Origin: DATARH01 sp963773625
GTDB lineage: Bacteria; Pseudomonadota; Alphaproteobacteria; ATCC43930; CGMCC-115725
DNA: 64,000 bases
Direction: 5' to 3'
NCBI GenBank assembly: GCA_963773625.1
Contig: CAVZCJ010000011.1
Coordinates: forward strand, 1 to 64,000
Positions 36,051-45,565 of the stretch are shown in pieces. Position numbers and translations under genes: made by a program. The notes beneath the pieces are model-generated. The model saw only the letters and a list, made by a program, of their open reading frames with translations. It did no database searches and was not told the origin of the DNA. Positions within the stretch are counted from its first letter, which is position 1, and each line of letters begins with the position of its first letter.

Positions 36051-37223
36051 TCAGATCGTCGCCGGCGCCGCCTTCATCACGGCCCCCTCGATGACGACGC
36101 CGGCGGTGGTGTACCGCCACAGGGCGATGAGGAGCTTGCGCGCCAGGGCGACGATGATGGTCTTGCGCATCCGCCCGCCAAGGCGGACCCGCTCATGGAA
36201 CCACAGGCTGAGCGCCGAGGTCGGCTGGTTCTGCAGCCAGAGCCAGGCCAGCTCGACCATTGTTGTCCGCAGCCGTGGGTTGCCCGCCTTGGACACACCC
36301 TGCTCATGATCGATCGAGCCGCTCTGCCATGGCGTCGGTGCCAGACCGGCGTAGGCGGCTACCTGCCTGCGGTTGTCGAACTGGCGAAACAGGCCCTCCG
36401 ACCAGAGGACGGCGGCGGTCTCGGGGCCGATACCCTTCAACCGCGCCAGCATGGCTGCCGGTGAGGCCGCCTCCTCACTCGCCGGCGTCAGCAAGGCGTC
36501 TCGTTCCGCCTCGACGGTCTTCAACTGCGCCAGCACGACCTCGAGCCGATCGAGCTCGCGGATGATCTGCGCCTTCAGGTGCACCGGCAGGGGCCAGCCG
36601 TCGCCTGTCCGCAGGTCCTCCAGCCGCTCACGCCGACCCTTGCGCAGCGGCTCGTAGCCAAAGACCCCCTGGGCGAAGAGCAGCCCTTTGATCCGGTTGA
36701 CGTGCCTCACCCGCTCGCCCACCAGCGTCCGGCGCTCACGGCAGACACGCCGGCGATCCTCCTCCTGCGGCGTCGGCGCCCTGGCCATCGAACACACCCG
36801 CGGCTCGCCACGCTTGTAGGCCATGAGGGTGCGCACCAGGGTCTCGCCGTCGATCTTGTCGGTCTTCGCCCGCCGACGCCGGCGCGAGGTCAGGATCGAC
36901 GCGGCGTCGGCCACGTGGCTCTCGATCCCTTCGGACTGCAGCACCCGGTGGAGCCAGAAGCCATCCAGACCGGCCTCCTGGGTGACGATAATCGGGAAGT
37001 CCCGGCCGGTCCGCGCCGCAGCCTTGCGCCTGAGCTCGGCGAACCGACGCAGTAGCCCAGACACATCGCTCGCCGGAACCGAGTGCTTGGACATCTTCTC
37101 CCCGCCCCCAGGCGCCAGGGACGTGATCAGCCAGGCCCTGCGCGACAGTTCCAGCGAGACAAAAATCGCGCCAAGTTCGGTGCGGATAGCGGCCTGCGCA
37201 GGCCGGGGTGCGTCTTCAGGCAT
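36051..37223 (-). CDS. IS110-family transposase, copy 2
   Basis: This 390-aa DEDD recombinase has no frame break. Acidic residues are Glu in IFVSLELSRRAWL (the usual first Asp is replaced), Glu in VTQEAGLDGFWL and two Asp in KTDKIDGETLVRTLM. The C-terminal Transposase_20 domain contains LKGIGPETAAVLWSEGLFRQ and VAAYAGLAPTPWQSGSIDHE, with the catalytic Ser likely in WQSGS. It is only distantly related to copy 1. Its 5' end recurs in inverted orientation at 39.0-39.3 kb. Confidence 0.9.
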   Translation of the reverse strand: MPEDAPRPAQAAIRTELGAIFVSLELSRRAWLITSLAPGGGEKMSKHSVPASDVSGLLRRFAELRRKAAARTGRDFPIIVTQEAGLDGFWLHRVLQSEGIESHVADAASILTSRRRRRAKTDKIDGETLVRTLMAYKRGEPRVCSMARAPTPQEEDRRRVCRERRTLVGERVRHVNRIKGLLFAQGVFGYEPLRKGRRERLEDLRTGDGWPLPVHLKAQIIRELDRLEVVLAQLKTVEAERDALLTPASEEAASPAAMLARLKGIGPETAAVLWSEGLFRQFDNRRQVAAYAGLAPTPWQSGSIDHEQGVSKAGNPRLRTTMVELAWLWLQNQPTSALSLWFHERVRLGGRMRKTIIVALARKLLIALWRYTTAGVVIEGAVMKAAPATI

Positions 37224-37776
37224 CGTCGCCTCCAGAGTGGGTGGGGCAGCAACCTCACTCTCAAAGGGCGACGGTCGCTAGCCAGACGCCCATGGGATCT
37301 TTCGGCGCTTCCGCGACATCCAAATCGAGCAGAGCGGACGACCGCTTCGGGGTCCAGGAGCGGTCGTTCGCTCGCCATGGCCTACGCAACAAAAGAGGCG
37401 ATCGGTTCTATCAGCGGCGGGTCGTTGTTTTTGACGTTGCCGGCGGGTCTATCCGCTGGCACATGGCCAGCCCCTCGGCTGGGTAGTGTACCAGGAGCGC
37501 CTTCAGCCGGCCGGTATCTCGTAGGCAACGTTTCGGATCGGCTTTGAAATTTGTGCAGTCGAACTCGAACCCATTGGCATTTTCCAAATCGTTTTGCCGC
37601 TATGCAAAAACCCTGAGTTGGGAAACCCGCGATGATCTATCGCGGAACACGATCACGACAGAGAGCAGCGCACGAACGAACAAGCCAACAACTATATCAA
37701 CCCAGCACAAAGGCCACCACCAAACCCGAACGCTTGGGTTTACGCCAACCCAAAATGGCGTGAGCTTAAAGCCAGG
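37224..37776. other. IS110 5' flank and mobile-island sequence
   Basis: The first 70 bases match 39020-39093 in inverted orientation and so are IS110 5' sequence. From about 37636 an open frame without a start codon runs into the HNH gene (PNAWVYANPKWRELKAR). Otherwise there are no features. Confidence 0.45.
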
Positions 37777-37986
37777 ATGGTGGCTAAGTTCGGCGAGCGT
37801 TGTTGTGATCCGCATCACAAGCCGGACATGCCGGTTAGTAGGATCGATCTTGATCATATCAAAGAGGTAAGCGACGGAGGCAAGCCGTTCAGTGAGTCGA
37901 ACGTGATGTTGCGATGCCGAAGTTGTCATAAGGTCAAGACGAATGCGGTTCGGAAGTGGCGGTTCGTGCTGGCCAACCTTCGATGA
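37777..37986 (+). CDS. HNH endonuclease, phage type
   Basis: A 69-aa ORF has the HNH core IDLDHIKEVSDGGKPFSESN followed by VMLRCRSCHKVKT. The conserved frame extends upstream of ATG 37777 to at least 37727 (PNAWVYANPKWRELKAR), so the real protein is longer and its start is hidden or frame-broken. Such nucleases often sit beside the terminase genes of phages and assist DNA packaging. A terminase-small-like gene follows at 38183. Confidence 0.75.
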   Translation: MVAKFGERCCDPHHKPDMPVSRIDLDHIKEVSDGGKPFSESNVMLRCRSCHKVKTNAVRKWRFVLANLR

Positions 37987-38182
37987 GAAGGTTATAGGCC
38001 AGGGGGGGGGGAGTTAAATATTTCCAGAATCGTTAGGCGCTACGACTTCGCCCGAATTGATGCAGAGAGAAAATATTTTCGGAGGATTCCTGTTTTCGAT
38101 TAGAGTGGCAACGTTTTCCCTCTTAAATTATTGGTTTATAATGCTATAATTTTGAACATCTCTGGAAACTCTGATGGAAACC

Positions 38183-38782
38183 ATGGCAACCCAGCATGCG
38201 AGACCCACACCAAATTGGGCGACCATCGAAATCCTTTATACGGAGACCGATAAGTCCGTTCGCGGGATCGCAGACCTGCATGGGGTAAGTCACACCGCGA
38301 TCCAAAAGCGAGCCGCCAAACGTCGCTGGGTCAAATTCCACCCGCCAGACGAAGCGGCGCCCGTTCCTTTGACTGGGGACGTCGTTGCGTCGGCGCCGAT
38401 CCCGCGCGGGTCTCTGCCGCGACAGCGGCTTGAACCTGAGCCTTACGATGGAGCCGCGGTGCTCCAGAGAGTGAAGCAATCAGGTCCACAACAACTCGTA
38501 GAACATGCACGCGGTTTGGTCGAAGCATTGCTAGGCGAACTCGATGCTGCGATAGCCCAAAAGGACATCAGGTCGCCGTCGCGGGCATTGACCGCAAAAG
38601 GCTTGGCCGGCGCGGCGAAGTTGCTGATTGATGCATCAGTCGGTAGGCCGATGGGCAAAAAAGAGGAAAAACAGGCCATCGCGGAGGGGTTGGCCAAAAA
38701 TAGCCCGTTCGCCATGCGACCACTACCGCCAAAAGTTTTGCCAGGCGTGGCCCCCTTCGATAAAAATCGCAAAACTGATTGA
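38183..38782 (+). CDS. Phage terminase small subunit-like protein
   Basis: The protein is about 199 aa. An N-terminal HTH (WATIEILYTETDKSVRGIAD, LHGVSHTAIQKRAAKRRW) resembles DNA-recognition domains of phage small terminases. A helical middle (LVEHARGLVEALLGELDAAI) could oligomerise, and the C-terminus is basic. The HNH gene upstream supports the phage origin. No large terminase, portal or capsid gene follows, so only a fragment of a prophage is left. ATG 38174 is an alternative start. Confidence 0.55.
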   Translation: MATQHARPTPNWATIEILYTETDKSVRGIADLHGVSHTAIQKRAAKRRWVKFHPPDEAAPVPLTGDVVASAPIPRGSLPRQRLEPEPYDGAAVLQRVKQSGPQQLVEHARGLVEALLGELDAAIAQKDIRSPSRALTAKGLAGAAKLLIDASVGRPMGKKEEKQAIAEGLAKNSPFAMRPLPPKVLPGVAPFDKNRKTD

Positions 38783-39019
38783 TCCTCGCGTTTGCGAGCC
38801 GCCGCCCATTGCTGAGGAATCGTAAACCGACGGCCCGAAGAGTTGCCACCGGGTCCCCAAGCCAACAGGCGTCCTTTAACCAGGCGTGGAACCTCACAGA
38901 ACCGGAGACAGCAGCGGGTTTCGACCGGGTTAGGCGCCCATAAAAAAATGAAGTGCCGCTTTGGGCTGTGAAGCGGACCATCCCTTACTACGCGTCGGCG
39001 GTCGCCAAGCGTCGACAGA
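38783..39019. other. Phage-remnant flank
   Basis: No gene is recognised between the terminase-like gene and the IS110 relic. Confidence 0.35.
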
Positions 39020-39292
39020 TCCCATGGGCGTCTGGCCAGCGACCTGCCCTTTTGGAGAGTGAGGTTGCTGCCCCATCCACTCTGGACGCGACGATGGCTG
39101 GAGATGCACCCCGCCTGCGCGGGCCGCTATCCGCACCGATCTTGGAGCGATCTTTGTCTCGAAGAAACTGTCACGCAGGGCCTGGCTGATCACGTCCCTT
39201 GTCTCCTGGGGCCGGGGAGAAGGCGTCCAAGCACGCGATTCCGGCGAGCGAGGTGTCTGGGCTGCTGCGTCGGTTCGCGGAGCTCACGATGG
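39020..39292 (+). pseudogene. IS110 copy 2, truncated 5' relic in opposite orientation
   Basis: The first 75 bases match the 5' flank of the transposase at 37223 (agatcccatgggcgtctggc and gagtgaggttgctgcccc). From ATG 39094 the coding part matches its start: a frame with AIFVSKKLSRRAWLITSLVS corresponds to AIFVSLELSRRAWLITSLAP. Similarity ends at about 39292. The relic and the intact copy face each other and bracket the phage-like genes. Confidence 0.72.
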
Positions 39293-39428
39293 GCAGCGAG
39301 ACGCGTTCTTGAACTGGCTCGACGCTACGAAAAAACATTCGCTGCATTGACTGCGACGAAGACGTGATCGACTGCGAGCTGGCCGTGATCGTGCGCGCGG
39401 TCTCAGCCGACGAACTCGGCCGAGAAGG

Positions 39429-40526
39429 TTAGAACACCGCCTTCCCGATAATCTCGGCTGCCTTGCCTTCATCTTCAGGAGCATGAAGATAAATTCGCGC
39501 TGTGATCACGGCGCTGCTGTGACCCGCGATCTTGGCAACCTCGGCGAGCGGGCGACCGGAATTGACGAGCTCCGACAAATGCCAGTGTCGCAGATTATGG
39601 AGCTTGATCCCGCGTCGGCCAGCCCAAGCGGTCAGCAACTTTACATCGATCGGATATCCGCGATCGGAACATACCACCGGCATTTCGCCCGCTAGTCGCT
39701 TCCCGTAGCGCAACAGAATCTCAGTCACCTTCCTTCGGTGACCTCTCAACCGATCCATCGCCGCAGCAGGAAGGCGGATCGTGCGAACGCCATATTTCGA
39801 TTTTGGTGGCCCAAATAGTTCGTTGCCATCTGGCCCAAGAAGCGGCAGCAACTGCCGCTCAATCCGGATGGCGCTTAGGTCGAAATCGACATCGCGCCAT
39901 TGGAGACCGCAAGCCTCGCCGCGGCGCAGCCCGGCGGCGACGCACAGCATGACAGCGACGCCGTAGGCCGTGTCATCCTGCAGCAGCTCGGTGATCTTGT
40001 CCGCGCTCACCGGCACAGCTCTTTCGGGATTGCCGATCGGCAACTCGCCTTGCAGCTTCCGCATTGGCGATGCGCTGATCAGGTCGAATTTCTCGGCAGA
40101 TTTGAGCGCACTGGCCAGCACATTGCGCAACTGGCGCAAGCTGCTCGGCTTCAACTTCCCGGCCCAGCCGGCGAAGGCCTGCTTGATCACGAGGGGCGAC
40201 AGAGACCGCAAGGCGATCGATCCAAGCGCCGGCTTGATATGGCAATTCACAGCAGACGTGTAGTTGATCTTCGTGAGAGGGGCCACGTTTAGACCGGCCA
40301 ACCATTGATCGAGGAAGGTACTGAACCAGAGCCTCGCGGGTGCAAGTGCGGCCTTGCCCTGATCAACATCGGCGGCGAAAGCGGCGGCGATCTTGTGCGC
40401 CTCGCGCTCGGTTCTCGCCCGGATCGTTTTATAATGCGGCTTACTCCCGCGCTTGACCTTGATCCTGGCTGTGCGGAAGCCGCCGGCATCCGGTTTCGAT
40501 CGCCACTGAATGTTGTACGCCGCCAA
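39429..40526 (-). CDS. Tyrosine recombinase (phage-type integrase)
   Basis: The protein is about 365 aa. The N-terminal DNA-binding region includes WFSTFLDQWLAGLNVAPLTK (SAM-like domain). The catalytic domain has Arg in AAGLRRGEACGLQW, the HxxR box in LHNLRHWHLSELVNSG, His in KIAGHSSAVITA and the Tyr nucleophile in RIYLHAP. TTG 40526 has GAAGGAG six bases upstream and is preferred over TTG 40607. It probably integrated the phage-like segment to its left. No attachment duplication was found. Confidence 0.88.
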   Translation of the reverse strand: MAAYNIQWRSKPDAGGFRTARIKVKRGSKPHYKTIRARTEREAHKIAAAFAADVDQGKAALAPARLWFSTFLDQWLAGLNVAPLTKINYTSAVNCHIKPALGSIALRSLSPLVIKQAFAGWAGKLKPSSLRQLRNVLASALKSAEKFDLISASPMRKLQGELPIGNPERAVPVSADKITELLQDDTAYGVAVMLCVAAGLRRGEACGLQWRDVDFDLSAIRIERQLLPLLGPDGNELFGPPKSKYGVRTIRLPAAAMDRLRGHRRKVTEILLRYGKRLAGEMPVVCSDRGYPIDVKLLTAWAGRRGIKLHNLRHWHLSELVNSGRPLAEVAKIAGHSSAVITARIYLHAPEDEGKAAEIIGKAVF

Positions 40527-40646
40527 GGCCGGCTCCTTCTCGCTGCTGGTAAGATGGCACCCGCGAGCGCATGGTGCAAGAAAAGTCGGGTGCCAAATGG
40601 GTGCCAAACGGGGTTACAACAGGTTTCTCGGGAGCGGAGAGAGAAC

Positions 40647-41150
40647 ATGGCTGGTTTAGAGCCAATTCCCTATTCTGACCAGAAAATCCGTCATATTTTG
40701 GAGAGTGTTCACACGATCGCGATGGTCGGGGCTTCGACCAACTGGAACCGGCCCAGCTACTTCGTGATGAAGTACCTGCAGGGCAAGGGCTATCGGGTGA
40801 TCCCGGTCAACCCGACAGCCGCCGGGCAGACGCTGCTCGGCGAGAAGGTCTACGCCTCGCTCAGGGACATTCCCGACAAGATCGACATGGTCGACATGTT
40901 CCGCGCCGCCGAGCGAGGCGCCGGGGGTGGTCGCCGACGCGATCGCGATCGGCGCCAAGGTGGTGTGGATGCAGCTCGGCATCCGCAACGACGAGGCGGC
41001 GGCGACCGCCGAGGCGGCCGGCATCGAAGTGATCATGAACCGCTGCCCGAAGATCGAGTTCGGCCGGCTCGGCGGCGAGCTCTCATGGAGCGGGGTCAAT
41101 AGCGGCATCATCCAGAACCGCGCGCCGGTGCCGCCCCGCCCGCGCCGGGT
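40647..41150 (+). pseudogene. CoA-binding domain protein, frameshifted
   Basis: The product is about 165 aa and Rossmann-like. The start is MAGLEPIPYSDQKIRHILES, the nucleotide loop HTIAMVGASTNWNRPSYFVM, then GYRVIPVNPTAAGQTLLGEK and, after a one-base insertion at about 40915, DAIAIGAKVVWMQLGIRNDE and MNRCPKIEFGRL. Family members (YccU-like) bind CoA; the role is unclear. GGAGAGAGAAC precedes the ATG. The stop is not certain because the frame runs into the next gene, probably through another indel. Confidence 0.75.
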
Positions 41151-41159
41151 CAAGGACCG

Positions 41160-42458
41160 GCCGCGCCGGCTCCGCGCAATCTCAGACCTACGGGTTCGAG
41201 ACCCGCGCGATCCATGCCGGCGCCGCGCCCGACCCGACCACCGGCGCGCGCTCGACCCCGATCTACCAGACGACGGCCTATGTGTTCGACGATGTCGACC
41301 ACGCCGCCTCGCTCTTCAACCTGCACAATTTCGGCTACATCTATTCGCGGCTGACCAACCCGACCGTCGCGGTGCTCGAAGAGCGGGTCGCCAGCCTCGA
41401 AGGCGGCCGCGCCGCGGTGGCGGCGGCCTCGGGCCACGCCGCGCAGTTCCTGATTTTCTTCACCTTGATGCAGCCGGGCGACGAGTTCATCGCCTCGCGC
41501 AACCTCTACGGCGGCTCGCTGACCCAGTTCGGCCTGTCATTCAAGAAGCTCGGCTGGACCTGCCATTTCGTCGATCCGACCGAGCCGGAGAATTTCCGCA
41601 AGGCGATCACGCCGAAGGTGCAAGGCGATCTTTCTCGAAAACCTCGCCAATCCCGGCGGCATCGTCGTCGATATCGCCAAGGTCGCCGAGATCGCGCACG
41701 CAGGCCGGCATCCCGCTGATCGTCGATAACACGCTGGCGACGCCGTATCTGTGCCGGCCGATCGATTTCGGCGCCGACATCGTCGTCCATTCGACCACGA
41801 AGTTTCTCGTCCGGCCATGGCAATGCGCTGGGCGGCGTGGTGGTCGAGATCGGGAAAATTCGACTGGTCGCAGGGCGGCAAATTCCCGTCGCTGACCGAG
41901 CCGGAGCCGGCCTATCACGGGCTCAAATTCTTCGAGAATTTCGGCGATTTCGCCTTCACCACCAAGGCGCGCGCGGTGGCGCTGCGCGATTTCGGCCCGA
42001 CCTAGTCGCCGATGAACGCGTTCCTCACGATCACCGGCATCGAGAGCCTGCCGGTGCGCATGGACCGCCATGTCGAGAATGCGAAGAAGGTCGCCGAATT
42101 TCTCGCCGTCCACCCGAAAGTGGCCTGGGTTTCCTATGCCTCGCTCAAGGACAGCCCCTATTACGAGCTGGCGCAAAAATACCTGCCGAAGGGCGCCGGT
42201 GCGGTGTTCACCTTCGGGGTCAAGGGCGGGTTCGAGGCCGGGGTCAAGCTGGTCGAGAACGTGCGGCTGTTCTCGCACCTCGCCAATATCGGCGACACCC
42301 GCAGCCTGATCCTGCACCCGGCCTCGACGACGCACCGGCAATTGACCGACGAGCAGCGCCTCGCCGCCGGCGCCGGCCCGGACGTGGTGCGCTTGTCGAT
42401 CGGGCTGGAGACGGCCGACGACATCATCCGCGATCTCGACGAGGCGCTGAGCGCTTAG
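41160..42458 (+). pseudogene. metY: O-acetylhomoserine sulfhydrylase (MetY-like), frameshifted
   Basis: This PLP enzyme of about 430 aa makes homocysteine from O-acetylhomoserine and sulfide. Motifs: TYGFETRAIHAGAAPDPTTG, TPIYQTTAYVFDDVDHA, GGRAAVAAASGHAAQFL, IPLIVDNTLATPYLCRPI with the PLP Asp, and the PLP Lys in VVHSTTKFLVGHGNALGG (split by an extra C near 41808). The end is VVRLSIGLETADDIIRDLDE. One-base insertions are inferred near 41625, 41690 and 41808; a further change near 42004 precedes PMNAFLTITGIESLP. The start codon is not visible; the gene begins close to 41160. Confidence 0.82.
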
Positions 42459-42670
42459 AATTTTCGCGCCGGTCGATTGACAGTCCGGATCGAGTTCCCA
42501 TTTCGTTCCTATCTGCGAAGAATCCGCGATCTTGAGGCTGCGGCGGCTCGGTGAGCCCGTGCTGCCGTCAGCAAATTATGGCGCTTGCCGATGAACTAGC
42601 GGAAAGGCAGAATCAGCTAGAGCGTCGAGCAACCGGAACGCGTGGAAGTCGGGTTGCGCGGGGGGAGCCA

Positions 42671-44566
42671 ATGAGAGCACGCGCTGCCATATGGGCTGCG
42701 GGGCTGGTGCTGCTGGCGCAAGCCGCCGCGGCGCAGAGCGTCAAACATGTCGTCACGTTCGGCGATAGCGGCTTTGACAGCGGCTACTACAAGCTGCTTC
42801 CGGCGCCAGGCGGCGGCCTGAATTACGATTTGGCATGGCCGGCCGCGGTCGCCGCCGGCGCGGGCGCGCCGACGACCAATCCCGGGCTGATGAGCCCGCA
42901 AGTGCTCGCCGCTTATTTCGGGTTGACCGCGTTTCCCGCCAACCAGCCGGGCGGCACGGACTACGCCACCAGCGGCGCCAAAAACGTGACGACGAACGAT
43001 TTGCACACGGGCGGCTTCACCGCGGCGATTCCAACGGTAATGCAGATCGCGGACTACCTCGCCGCAAACCACGGCACTGGAAGCGATACGCTGTTTCTTA
43101 TCGGGTCGGGCGGCAACGACGTCAGCTATGCCCTGGGCCAAACCGGCGGGGGCCCCTACCCGGCCGACCCCAACGCCTATCTCCTCGGCGCGGCAGGCGA
43201 CCTCGCCAATGCGATCGCCGGCCTGCGGAACGCCGGCGGCCGCTTCTTCATCGTTCCCGACCTGCCGTATTCTTTCCCGCTCAACGATCCGACGACCCAA
43301 CAGGCCAGGCTGCTCTACAGCCAGGCGCTCTGGTCCGATCTCGCCGCGTCGGGGGTCAATTTCATTCCCGCCGATTACAACGCGGTGCGCCTGGCGATCC
43401 AGGCCAACCCGCTTTCCTTTGGGTTCATTTCAACCAGCAATGCCGCGGGCCATACCGCCTGCACCAAGCCCGCCAACATCGACAGCGCCTGGTCGCTGCT
43501 GTGCTCACCCAACCCCGGCGCACCGTCTCAGCTGGTCGCGCCCAACGCCGACCAGGTCTACCTGTTCGCCGACGATCAACACCTCACGACCGCCGGCCAG
43601 AAGATCGTCGGCGACTATTTTTACAGCCTCGTGGTGGCGCCGAGCGAAATCTCGTTGCTGCCTGAAAACGCGCTGGAGATGCGCCGCGAGGCAATCACCG
43701 GCATCCAGCAGCAGATCGCGGTATCCCAGGCAAATGTCGGGGCGCTCGGCTTCAATCCCTGGATCGTTGGCGATATCGCCCGCTACGGCTTCACCAACTC
43801 GACCGGGTTTCCCGGCGACCCAAGCAACGCCTATTCGGGCAGCGTGGGGATAGACCATCATTTGGGCGGCGGGCTCCTGGTCGGAGCCGCCCTCAGCATC
43901 GGCAGCCAAAGCCCCGATTTCACTTTGGGCGGTGGGTTCACCGAGCGGCAGATTGCCGGCAGCATCTACGCTGGATTTCGCGCCGAGCCATGGTGGGGCG
44001 ATGTGATCGGGACCTATGGCGGGCTCGATTACAGGATCGACCGCGCCGTCCCGATCGGCATCACCATCCAACACAATCCGGGTAACACCGGCGGCCGGGA
44101 TGTGTCGATCGCCGTCGAGGGCGGCTATGATTTCGTCAATGGCGCGCTGACCCACGGACCGATTGTCGGGCTGACGGCGCAGCATATCGATGTCGACAGA
44201 TTCACCGAGACCGGCTCCTTCACCAGCCTCTCTTTCGCGAGCCAGACGCGAGACTCCGCTATCGCGGCACTCGGCTATCGCGCCAGCGTCGATATCGGCA
44301 ATTTGACGCCGTTCGCCCAGCTCGTGTGGAACCACGAATTCGCCTCGACCGGCAATCGGACCGTAACGGCGTCGCTCACCACCATCGTGGCGCCGGGCTT
44401 TTCCATGCCCGCAATCGACGTGGGCACCGACTGGGGGACCGGCACGGTCGGGGTCAAATGGAAGCTGACGCCAAACCTGACCGCGCTCGGATCGTTCACC
44501 GGCGAGTTTGGCCAAAGCCGGGTCGCCGCCTATGGCGGACTGCTCGGCCTCAATATGTCGTTCTGA
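42671..44566 (+). CDS. GDSL-type autotransporter esterase
   Basis: This 631-aa outer-membrane protein is read in one clean frame. The signal peptide is MRARAAIWAAGLVLLAQAAA. The SGNH/GDSL passenger (25-345) has FGDSGFDSGYY (nucleophile Ser), SGGNDVSYALG (Asn) and DDQHLTTAGQK (Asp-x-x-His). The autotransporter beta-barrel (about 365-631) ends with Phe (LLGLNMSF). Such enzymes display a lipase/esterase on the cell surface. GGGGGAG precedes ATG 42671. It has no indels, unlike genes on both sides. Confidence 0.9.
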   Translation: MRARAAIWAAGLVLLAQAAAAQSVKHVVTFGDSGFDSGYYKLLPAPGGGLNYDLAWPAAVAAGAGAPTTNPGLMSPQVLAAYFGLTAFPANQPGGTDYATSGAKNVTTNDLHTGGFTAAIPTVMQIADYLAANHGTGSDTLFLIGSGGNDVSYALGQTGGGPYPADPNAYLLGAAGDLANAIAGLRNAGGRFFIVPDLPYSFPLNDPTTQQARLLYSQALWSDLAASGVNFIPADYNAVRLAIQANPLSFGFISTSNAAGHTACTKPANIDSAWSLLCSPNPGAPSQLVAPNADQVYLFADDQHLTTAGQKIVGDYFYSLVVAPSEISLLPENALEMRREAITGIQQQIAVSQANVGALGFNPWIVGDIARYGFTNSTGFPGDPSNAYSGSVGIDHHLGGGLLVGAALSIGSQSPDFTLGGGFTERQIAGSIYAGFRAEPWWGDVIGTYGGLDYRIDRAVPIGITIQHNPGNTGGRDVSIAVEGGYDFVNGALTHGPIVGLTAQHIDVDRFTETGSFTSLSFASQTRDSAIAALGYRASVDIGNLTPFAQLVWNHEFASTGNRTVTASLTTIVAPGFSMPAIDVGTDWGTGTVGVKWKLTPNLTALGSFTGEFGQSRVAAYGGLLGLNMSF

Positions 44567-44578
44567 GGCCAGCCGCGG

Positions 44579-45013
44579 CTATCGCACGCCGACCAGTTCG
44601 ACGTCGAAGATCAGCGTCGCGTTGGGCGGGATCACGCCACCCGCGCCCTTCGCTCCGTAGGCGAGCTCCGGGGGAATGATCAGCGTGCGCTGGCCGCCGA
44701 TTTTCATTCCGGCGACGCCTTCGTCCCAGCCCGTGATGACCTGCCCGGCGCCCAAGTTTGAACGCGAACGGCTTGCCGCGGTCGCGCGAGCTGTCGAATT
44801 GCGCGCCCTTGACGCCATTCTTATAGAGCCAGCCGGTGTACTGAACCTCGACGAACAAAGCCCTTCTGGGCCTCGGCGCCGTCGCCGACCTTGACGTCGG
44901 TATATTTGAGCCCGTCGGGCAAGCTCGACCGTCTTGCCTTGCTGGGCACTCGCGAGCGGCGCGAAAACCAGAAACGCAAATGCCGCGACAACAGCAGCAA
45001 AGCGAAACGACAT
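44579..45013 (-). pseudogene. FKBP-type peptidyl-prolyl isomerase, frameshifted
   Basis: This periplasmic FKBP has about 143 residues. The signal is MSFRFAAVVAAFAFLVFAPL. After breaks near 44925, 44860 and 44755 it reads LFVEVQYTGWLYKNGVKGAQ, FDSSRDRGKPFAFKLG and GAGQVITGWDEGVAGMKIGG, then RTLIIPPELAYGAKGAGG and PPNATLIFDVELVGVR, the standard FKBP core. It would speed proline isomerisation in exported proteins. AGGAG precedes ATG 45013. It is convergent with the autotransporter gene. Confidence 0.85.
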
Positions 45014-45138
45014 CGGAAACTCCTGACTGGATGCGACTGGAGGGGCCAATATGCAGGCTTGGCAGTGGCCGTCGCAAGGAGCCGCGTGCTAGCGTTCCCG
45101 GCGATCTCTGTCCCCCCAGCGAAAATCGGAGGAAATCC

Positions 45139-45462
45139 ATGGCTCAGTCACAACCCAGCTCGGCCCGTGACGCGGTGCGCAACGTTGTTCCCGACCTCAT
45201 CGGCTATACCGAGAAGTGGCTCTTCGGCGAGGTTTGGGAGCGGCCGCAGCTATCGAAGCGCGACCGCAGCCTGATCGTCGTCGCCACCTTGATCGCGCTC
45301 GGCCGCGAGAAGCAGCTTGTCGGCCATCTTGAGCGCGCGCTCAACAACGGCCTTACTAAGACCGAGCTCTCCGAAGTCATCACCCACCTCGCCTTCTATG
45401 CCGGCTGGCCGGCGGCGATGACCGCGGCGCTAGTGGCCAAGGACGTGTTCGACAAGCACTGA
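45139..45462 (+). CDS. Carboxymuconolactone decarboxylase-family protein
   Basis: This 107-aa protein has the CMD fold: EVWERPQLSKRDRSLIVVAT, GREKQLVGHLERALNNGLTK and EVITHLAFYAGWPAAMTAAL. It lacks the CxxC of AhpD, so it belongs with 4-carboxymuconolactone decarboxylase-like proteins of catabolic or unknown role. GGAGGAAAT precedes ATG 45139. It is followed by a palindromic repeat and an HIBADH-type reductase. Confidence 0.85.
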   Translation: MAQSQPSSARDAVRNVVPDLIGYTEKWLFGEVWERPQLSKRDRSLIVVATLIALGREKQLVGHLERALNNGLTKTELSEVITHLAFYAGWPAAMTAALVAKDVFDKH

Positions 45463-45471
45463 GACGTCCAT

Positions 45472-45537
45472 TCGTCGTTCCCGCGCACGCGGGAATCCAG
45501 TTGCTCCTGGACCCCCGCTTTCGCGGGGGTGACGAGA
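45472..45537. repeat. Palindromic intergenic repeat (REP/MITE-like)
   Basis: The outline is tcgtcgttcccgcgc acgcgggaatccag ... ctggacccccgctttc gcgggggtgacga. It has inverted outer ends (TCGTC/GACGA), inner CCAG/CTGG and two G+C hairpins. This is the classic intergenic 'cgcgggaatccag' palindrome found in many proteobacterial genomes. Only one copy is in this window. Confidence 0.75.
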
Positions 45538-45565
45538 CCGGAAAATCCGTATCGAGGAGAATGCA

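Noticed and set aside
40572..40615. Tandem gggtgccaaa repeats as an attachment site
   Set aside because: They overlap the extended integrase frame and have no matching copy at the other side of the phage-like segment.
43505..44515. 336-codon minus-strand ORF under the autotransporter
   Set aside because: It is a shadow; the plus strand encodes a complete GDSL autotransporter ending in Phe.
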